A stretch of DNA of 40,770 nt, from the NCBI GenBank assembly GCA_021202515.1, contig JAJQCW010000072.1:1-40770 (forward strand), read 5' to 3'. This stretch comes from Clostridiales bacterium. Its GTDB lineage: Bacteria > Bacillota > Clostridia > Oscillospirales > Oscillospiraceae. The translations under genes and the position numbers were made by a program. The notes under the pieces were generated by a model. That model worked only from the letters and a program-made list of their open reading frames with translations, did not search any database and had not been told where the DNA came from. This document shows, piece after piece, positions 22,379 through 30,000 of this stretch (its first letter is position 1; each line of letters begins with the position of its first letter).

Positions 22379-23656
22379 ATGGGAGAAAATAAGAACGCCG
22401 TTTTCGGCTCTGATGTAAAGCGTCTGCCCGTGAAGGACCTGCTCAAGCGCATTGGCCCCGGCCTGATTGCCACTGGCATCGTCATCGGTCCCGGCGCTGT
22501 GACCACCGCCGCCATGCTGGGCGCGAACTATGGCTACGCCCTGATTTGGCTCATCTTCCCCATCATCTTCATGGGCATGACGTTCATGATGGTCACCAAC
22601 CGTCTTGCCATCGTCACCGGTCTGCCCACCATCCACGCTATCCGCAAATACTACGGCCCCGTGGCCTCCGGTATCGTGGGCGTGGCCACCTTCCTGGCCT
22701 GTCTGTTCTTCACCATGGGCAACATCTCCGGCAGCGGCGCCGGTATGAACCTGATTTTCGGCATTAACTGGAAGGTTGGTTCCCTCATCCTGATCGCAGC
22801 GGTTTTGTACTGCTATTTTGCAAAGAACGTCTATTCCAAGGTCGAACGACTGATCACTGTCTGCCTGGTGGTCATGGTCGTCTCCTTCTATGCCACCCTG
22901 ATCGGCGTCGGCGGCCCTGACGCCGGAGAACTGGGCAAAGGACTGGTCGGGTTCCAGATCCCTGAGGGGAGCCTCGCCACCGCTCTGGCCTTCATTTCCA
23001 CCAACGCAGCCGTCACCGCCGGTATCTACGCCACTTACCTCGGCAAGGAGAAAAAGTGGAACCGGGAGGATCTGTTCAACGGCGTCATGTTCACCGACGC
23101 GCTGGTCCATGTGCTCAGTGTCGTTCTGATTTCCGGTGCCATCATCCTGGTAGGCGCAATCGTCCTGTACCCCCAGGGAGAGTCCATCAGCGCGCCCGCG
23201 CAGTTGGCGGCGCTGTTGGTTCCCGTTATGGGCAACTCCGCGAAGTATATCATGGGCCTTGCCCTGGTCGGCGCAGGCTTCTCCTCCCTGCTCGCCAACA
23301 CCCAGCGCGGTATGGTGCTGCTGGGCGCAGGTCTGAACAAGGACACTGCCCTGGAGAGCAAGTTCGTCCGCTGGGGCTGCCTGGCCTGCCTGGTGTTCGC
23401 CATGGCCGTCTGCTATAGCTACGGCGGTTCCCCCACCCAGTTGATTCTGATGGCGAACATAGCCACCTCCATCGCCACCCCCGTGGGCGGCCTGTTCATC
23501 CTGCTGCTCATCTGGCGCAAGGACGTGAACGAGGGCTATAAAAGCCCCACCCTGCTCCGGATCTGCATGACCATCAGCTATGTTTTCGTGCTGGTCATGA
23601 CCATTTCCGCCCTGTCCGGGTACATTCCCAAGCTGATCGCTATGTTCGTCGGATGA
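22379..23656 (+). CDS. Nramp-fold transporter lacking the canonical metal motifs
   Basis: 425 residues with about eleven membrane helices and the Nramp/LeuT-like layout. In the first helix the text is IGPGAVTT (36-43) where metal Nramps have DPGN, and in the sixth it is TNAAVTAG (208-215) where they have MPH. The Asp, Asn and Met ligands that bind Mn/Fe are therefore absent. This places it with the divergent Nramp-related proteins, and its link to a lyase under LacI control favours an organic acid or sugar-acid substrate over a metal. ATG has AAGGAGG 7 bases upstream. Confidence 0.8.
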   Translation: MGENKNAVFGSDVKRLPVKDLLKRIGPGLIATGIVIGPGAVTTAAMLGANYGYALIWLIFPIIFMGMTFMMVTNRLAIVTGLPTIHAIRKYYGPVASGIVGVATFLACLFFTMGNISGSGAGMNLIFGINWKVGSLILIAAVLYCYFAKNVYSKVERLITVCLVVMVVSFYATLIGVGGPDAGELGKGLVGFQIPEGSLATALAFISTNAAVTAGIYATYLGKEKKWNREDLFNGVMFTDALVHVLSVVLISGAIILVGAIVLYPQGESISAPAQLAALLVPVMGNSAKYIMGLALVGAGFSSLLANTQRGMVLLGAGLNKDTALESKFVRWGCLACLVFAMAVCYSYGGSPTQLILMANIATSIATPVGGLFILLLIWRKDVNEGYKSPTLLRICMTISYVFVLVMTISALSGYIPKLIAMFVG

Positions 23657-23679
23657 TGTAATCCTGTTTGAGACCAAAC

Positions 23680-23710
23680 ATCCCCCTTTCCCGCTTTGGG
23701 AAAGGGGGAT
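23680..23710. repeat. Palindrome after the transporter gene
   Basis: ATCCCCCTTTCCC/GGGAAAGGGGGAT, a perfect 13-bp stem without a T-run. The rest of the 354-base gap to 24010 holds a weak TTGACA-like stretch, one strong hairpin (next entry) and no gene. Confidence 0.55.
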
Positions 23711-23940
23711 ATGTGTATATTGGGGGTCTATGGGAATGGTTGGAGCAGAAAAGTACCCGGCTGCTTTCGCCATTCCGGAATGTGAGCGTTGGGTCCCGTT
23801 TTCCTTTGCCGAACACAGCCAGGATCGTGGAAGCCGGAGGTTCTCCCCTGGCTCCCTTATTATTGCGCGTTATTTTTCTCTGCCCCAACTCTTGACATAG
23901 AACCATCTTTCTCTATCTCACTTGACCCCCTTTTAACGCA

Positions 23941-23977
23941 ACAAGGGCGGCGTCTCAGGACGCCGCCCTTGTTTTTC
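23941..23977. terminator. Strong terminator between transporter and pilus operon
   Basis: ACAAGGGCGGCGTC, TCAG loop, GACGCCGCCCTTGT, then TTTTT. A perfect 14-bp stem. The T-run suits plus-strand transcripts from the Nramp side; the stem probably also stops the minus-strand pilus operon. Confidence 0.8.
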
Positions 23978-24010
23978 TGTTTGACCTTGCGGAAAGGTCA
24001 CATATTGTTG

Positions 24011-27000
24011 TTATTCGGTCTCTTTGCGCTTGAACAGCACCAGTGCTGCGCCGCCGCAGAGGATCACACCCGCCGTGGTGAACAGCCAGGTGCCCGCGCC
24101 GCCAGCTCTGGGCAGCTCGTAGCCAGGCTCATTGGTGGCGGTCAGCGTAACGGTCGTTTCGAGTTTCTCCGACTGGGAGACGGTCTGCGCATCGAAGCTC
24201 AGGAGGTAGCCGTCCGGAGCCGTGACCTCGACCAGGTAATACTCCTCGCCCTTTCTCAGGTTGCTCCAGGAGGCAATGCCGGAATCATCCGTCTTTTCCA
24301 CCTGATAGAGATACCAAGTCTTCTCTTTGTCGGTGCCCGCGTCAGTCGTCACGGTTCTCGCCGGCAGGGTGGCCAGCGCCAGCGCGCTGTAATCCTCCTC
24401 CGACATCTGGTCCACCTCATAGGGGCTGTACAGGGCGAACACCGCGCCAGGGAGCGTCACCGTGGAGGCGGACTTGCTCACCTTGGTCAGTTGCAGCGTC
24501 CAGCTCTGCTCCTTGTTCACGCAGGTCAGCGTGAGGTCTGTCGAGCTGTCATACTTAAAGGTGTACTTGTTCGTTATCCTGGTGGTGTTCCAACTGACGA
24601 AATCGTAATCCGCGTTGGGGATCTCGATGATGGTGTAAGTCGTCTCGTCGGTCCAGGTCCACGCCGTATCGGTTTTCGTTCCGGTATAAGTCCCATCATC
24701 GCTGTTGTACGTAATGGTGTACTGATTCAGGTTGCCCATCAGGACGCTGTCAGACGCGCTCTCACCGGCTTTCACCGTCACGGTTTCCGTCGTGTAGGTG
24801 GTAATGCTATTGGCATACAGCGAGGCCAGCAGCTCGGCGAGGGTGTCGCCGGTCACTGTGGCGTTCCCCTCATAAATCAGGAAGGTAAACGCAGTGTTCT
24901 CTGTCATCGTCAACTCGGTGCTGCCGTCGGACTTCACCATCTTTTTCTGCAGCTTGGGCGCTGTCGGTGCCTGCACGCCGACCTTCCGCGGGGACGCGGA
25001 CAGGTCGCTGTCGCTGCTGGCAGCCGAGTAGAGGTAGCCAAAGCTGTTGTACGCGGTCTCGCCCGCGTCCACCGTATCGCCGTCGATGGTCGCGTCGAAG
25101 GTCACGGTCACGGTGGCGTTGGCCGGGATGTAGTCGCCCGCGTCGTAGGCTCCATCTCCATTAGCGTCGTCGCTCAAAATGAAGACGATGCGGAAGGAGC
25201 GAACGGTTTCGCCTTCGGGAATTTCATCCAGCGAGTCGTACCAGGTGTTTGTGGTGGTACTATCCGCCGAGGTGTCCAAATCTGCCTCGCCCACGTCGCC
25301 GCTGGTCGAATACTGGATTTTGTAATGATCACCCTCAGTCAGCGTGGTCGCTGTGCCGTCAGACTCTGTGACCGTCACCGTGAAGTTCGCGGGGTTAGCC
25401 AGCAGGACCGTGTACTCGCTCCTACGGACGGCGCTGGTCAGGGTCATGGTGTCGCCCTCTTCGGGGAGGTTATCCAACAGAACCAGTTCGTCCATCGCCT
25501 CGTTGCCGTTGCCGACTGTCAGCGTGTAACGGATGGCGCTGTCGGTGCTGCTGGCGGTGATGCTGGCGTCCTTCGAGCCGGAAGTCGCCGTGTTGGTGGT
25601 GGCTTCGCCGTCGCTGTCCAGCTCCGTGACGGACTTGGAGGATGTGGTGCTGTAGCCGTAGGACACCGCTATAGAGGCTTCGTCCACCACCGCGTGGCGT
25701 GCGCCTACGATCTCATCGCCGTCGTCGGGCATGATCTCGACACCGTTGCCAATATAGTTGGTTTCAAAGGTCTGGCTCGGCAGCACATAGGCCGTGTTGG
25801 TGATCACGCCGTTGTAGTTATAGTCGCTGTCGGAGGTGGCCTGGATGCTCAGCACGCCATAGCCGCCGGAGGGCAGGGCGTAGGCTCGCTTTTCTCTGAC
25901 TTCTGTATCGGTAGCATTCCCGCTAGAGTCAGTAACGCTAACAGTACCAAAACCAATGCACAACACCAGGTTTCCATCGGAATCCGTCCAGGCCTTCATC
26001 GCCACTACATACTTTGCACTATTACTGGATTTAACGGTGTAGGCATATACATAGGTCCACTCATCCTCAGACAAAGTGACGGTTGGTTGCGAAGTGCCAG
26101 TAGCCTTGCTATATCCGTAAATTTTGCATACGCCTTCAGACCCCGACAGGGTGCCGATCGTGTACTTTGTGGAGTTGCCCGCCGAATCGTACACAGTGTA
26201 GCTGAGTTCGCCGGTGAAATAGTACGGGTTTTGGATCACGTCGTAGACGTAATACCCTGCCATGGTGCTCTCGCCGTCGTTGGTCACCTTCACCGACCAG
26301 GTAAGGGTCTCACTGGACCCGGCGGAGTCGCTGCTGGTTGTCTTTTCGATGCCCGGCTTGATGCCGAGGCGGGAGACCGTCACGGTGGAGGCCAGCCAGT
26401 CGTCTCCTTCTCCGGTCATGCCGCTGTCCGCCGCCGTGGCCGCCGACCACAGGTAGGCTTCGCCGTCGTTCCGGTTATAGTCGGTATCCCAACTGACGGT
26501 TTTCGCGGACACCTCGTCGCTCAGGGACACGCCGCCGCCGCTGTAATCATAGAACGGCATGGCGATGGTGTTGGTCTCGGTGTCGCTGGTGCTGGCATAG
26601 GCGTTGGTCCAGACATAGTAGGTGAACACAGCCGCCTGGCCCGGCTCCAGGTAATACCGCTCATAGTCGGAGGAATAACCCAGGTTGCCGCCGCTGAGGT
26701 CGAAGCTCACCTTGTTCGCGGTGGAATCATAGGTCGCCGTCACGTCAAAGGCCACGCAGGTCAGCTCGTTGCCCTCGCTGTCCGTCACCGTCAGGTCGGT
26801 GGTGTATGCCGCCGCCCTGGCGCTGGTGCTGTAGGTGAACCCGTCCGGCAGAACGTCCTCCAGGGTGTTCAGGTAGAGGTTGACCGGCCCCTCGTTGTAC
26901 AGCACCACATAATACTGCACATAGCCGTACCTGCCAGCGGAGTCATTGGTGTAGTACCACAGGCCGTCCTCGTCGGTGGTGGCGGAGTAGGTCACAGACG

Positions 27001-30000
27001 AAGTCGTAGAGGTCTTGGAGGAGGCCAGACCGGTCTCCAGCACGCCCTTATACAGGCTGGCCTTAGTCTCCACGGTGATGCCGTGGGAGACCTGGGATTC
27101 CAGGCCCAACACATGCAGGGTGTTGGTCAGGTCGGTGGACAGGTTGGCGTCCGTGAAAGCGTCCCACGCTTCCTCCGTTTCCGGATAGGTCAGCGTCACG
27201 TAGAAGTACACGGTACCCGTGAAGGTCAGCGTCAGGTCGTCGTTCCACACCAGATAGCACTGGGTGTCGGCGGTTTCAATGTCCTCGGTGCTGGGGTCGT
27301 CGTTGGTGATGGACCAGTTCATCTGCCAGCCGCTCAGGTCGGTTTCCGTAACACCCGCGCTGTCTGTCACGATGGTCACTGTGATATCGTCCGCCGTCCA
27401 GGGGTCGCCCGACGCGTTGGCGGGCAGCGCGTCATAGATGTCAGCGCCGGTAATCCTGACCGGAATGTCGTTGTTGTTTTCCAGCTCCAGGCGATAGGTG
27501 ACCTTCGTTCCGGCTTCGCTGAGGATGGTGCGGCTGGTGATCTCGTCCTCATCAGAGGTTTCGCCCCTGCTGGTCACGATCTGCTTCTCGATGGTCAGCA
27601 CTTTGCCGTCTGTGATAGTCTTAGCATAGAGGCGGTGGGTCTCGTGGTCGTTCAGCCAGACTCGGTTTGTCAGGGAGAAGCCCGCCTCGTCGTCGTCAGC
27701 GTCGGCGTCAATGACCGCCAGATAATGGATGTTCGTTGTGCTGTTGCCGGAAACGTTCAGGTAGCAGTAGATCATGGTGCCTTCGTCGCTTACCACGACC
27801 TTATCCGCCACAGTGGTGCCGTAGATGGTGACGTTTTCATAGGTACCTTCGGTCAGGCGATAGTACTCGACGTCGTCCACGGTCTCCGTTGCCAGGCCCA
27901 GGTCTGCCAACTGCGTGTTGCTCTCCACCGGCACCAGCAGCACCAGCCCGGCGGCCATCTTATCCACCAACGGCAGTCCCTCATAGCTGGCGGTGCCCTC
28001 GTGCTTTACCGTCACGGTATATTCCACGATATCGCCGTCGGTTGCACTGTCGTTGTCTTTCAAGGTCTCGCCATCGCGGGAAACGGTCAGGTACTTCACG
28101 AGGGAGAAGTCTCGGTAAACATTACCTGTAACCGTGTCAGTCCCCAACTTTGTTGCGCTGGAACCCTCCGTGTCGTAGTCCTCGCCGTAAGCAGTGACAG
28201 CGTTCAGATTTTGTGTTCCCAAATCTACCTTGCTGCTGTCGATGGTGGCGGTGTCCTGGTCAATACCAAAGTATTGGTCAACCTCCAGCCTCATGAAGGT
28301 GTCCTTGACGGTGGCGGTGTAGCTATAGGTCAGGCTCGTGTTGCCCACCAGGACGTAATCCTCGCCCAGGTCCCACAGCAGGGTATAGGTCACGTCGTTG
28401 GTCACGAAGTAACCGATGCCGTTCAGCGCCGCGGAGATCGAGGTGTAGGTATTACCGGTTCCGATGGTGTAGGTCTCCGTTGAGCCGTTACTATAGGTCA
28501 CGGTCATTTTCAGGTCGTCGCCGTCCCACGCAAAGGCAATGGTCACGCCTGTGGCCGCTACGGTATCGCTGCACTCCAGTGTACCGGTGGCCGTGCCGTC
28601 GTCATAGTACCCCTGCTCACCGTAATAGACAGTGTCGGTGCCCTCCATCTGCTGGTCGATGGTGGCGGAGCCGCCGTCGGTGGTCGTCACCGTGTCGCTG
28701 ACGACTTCATACAGGGTTGCATGGTTCAGGGTGATGGTCAGGCTCTTGTCGTCGTTCAGGAGGCTTTCCATCTCGTCCGGCTCCAGATAGAGCCATTCGC
28801 CCAGGGTGTCCTCGATGTATTGCAGCCCGTTATAAGCCAGCGCCTCCTTGTTCTGCGCCGTGATGGTGTAGGTATAGGAGGAACCCATGTAATAAGTTCC
28901 CGTGTCAGGGGTCTTATCCAGCGTCAGCTTCCCCTGGCTCAGCGTCGCGGCGGTGCTTGCTGCGGCAGTGGACTCCTGCGTCTCATCCGAGTAGTTGAAG
29001 GAATACTCCGCATCGATCGTGTTATTGAACTTATAAGTCACACTTGTCAGACTGTCAGCATCTCCCGTGAACTTAATCACTTCGTCGCCGTAGGTCACGG
29101 TCATGATGCCGGTGTTGATGTCGCTCGTTGTAGAGGTCTGCTTCACGCTCCAGGTCATCGTGATGCTGTTGTCTTCGTTCACCGTTATGGCGAGGTTGCT
29201 CATATAGCTGGCCATTCCGGCGGAGAAGGTGCAGAGGGTATAATCCTCACCGTCTATGATCACATGGACGACCTTGCTGCTGGTGATATACCAGTTTCCG
29301 GCATTGATGGCGTCCACCAGTCCGTCCCGCCAGGAAAGGTCCTCCGGCAGCGTCATCGTGTCGCTGTACGTAGCCGAAGACACATAGTCCCGGCCAGTGG
29401 AGCTGTGGCCGTTTGTTTTGTTGTTTCGGATCGTGAATTTCAGCCCGGTCAGGTAAACGCCTGCATCATCCGCGTTGTAGATGAAGGAGGCAGTGCTGCC
29501 GGTCTTAACGAGGGAATAGGTTTCCGGCTCCGTGGTCCAGGTGATCTTCTGGACGTCGTACGCGTCGTTGGCCGGGGTGCCGTCGGAACTGGCCTCGTCC
29601 GTGTTCTCGATCTCCGCGAAGATCAGCGCGTCGCCGCCCTCGGTGCCGTTGGTATAGGTGGTCGCAAAGGTGAACTCAAGGGTCGCGCCGGCTTCCAGGT
29701 CACCAAACTCCAGGTAATAGAAGCCATCCACACCCTCCACCTGGTACAGCGTGACGCTAAACGACGTGCCGCCGGTGGTGAAGGTCTTTGTATCCCCAAC
29801 GGTCCAGGTTGTGGTGGTTCCGCTGCTGTCGCTGGCACGGATCACGCCGCCGTCGTTGTCGAACTGGATGTAAACGCGGCAGGTCTCTTCCGACAGGTCG
29901 GCGCTCTTGCTCTCCAGGCGGACTGTGGTGAAGGCGTACTCGCCCGTCAGGTAATCATAGTCAACGTCACCGCTGCTGTTTTTCGTCTGATTGATGGTCA

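Noticed and set aside
22379-23656. Mn/Fe transporter MntH
   Set aside because: The fold fits, but the DPGN and MPH ligand motifs are absent, so the usual name would mislead.
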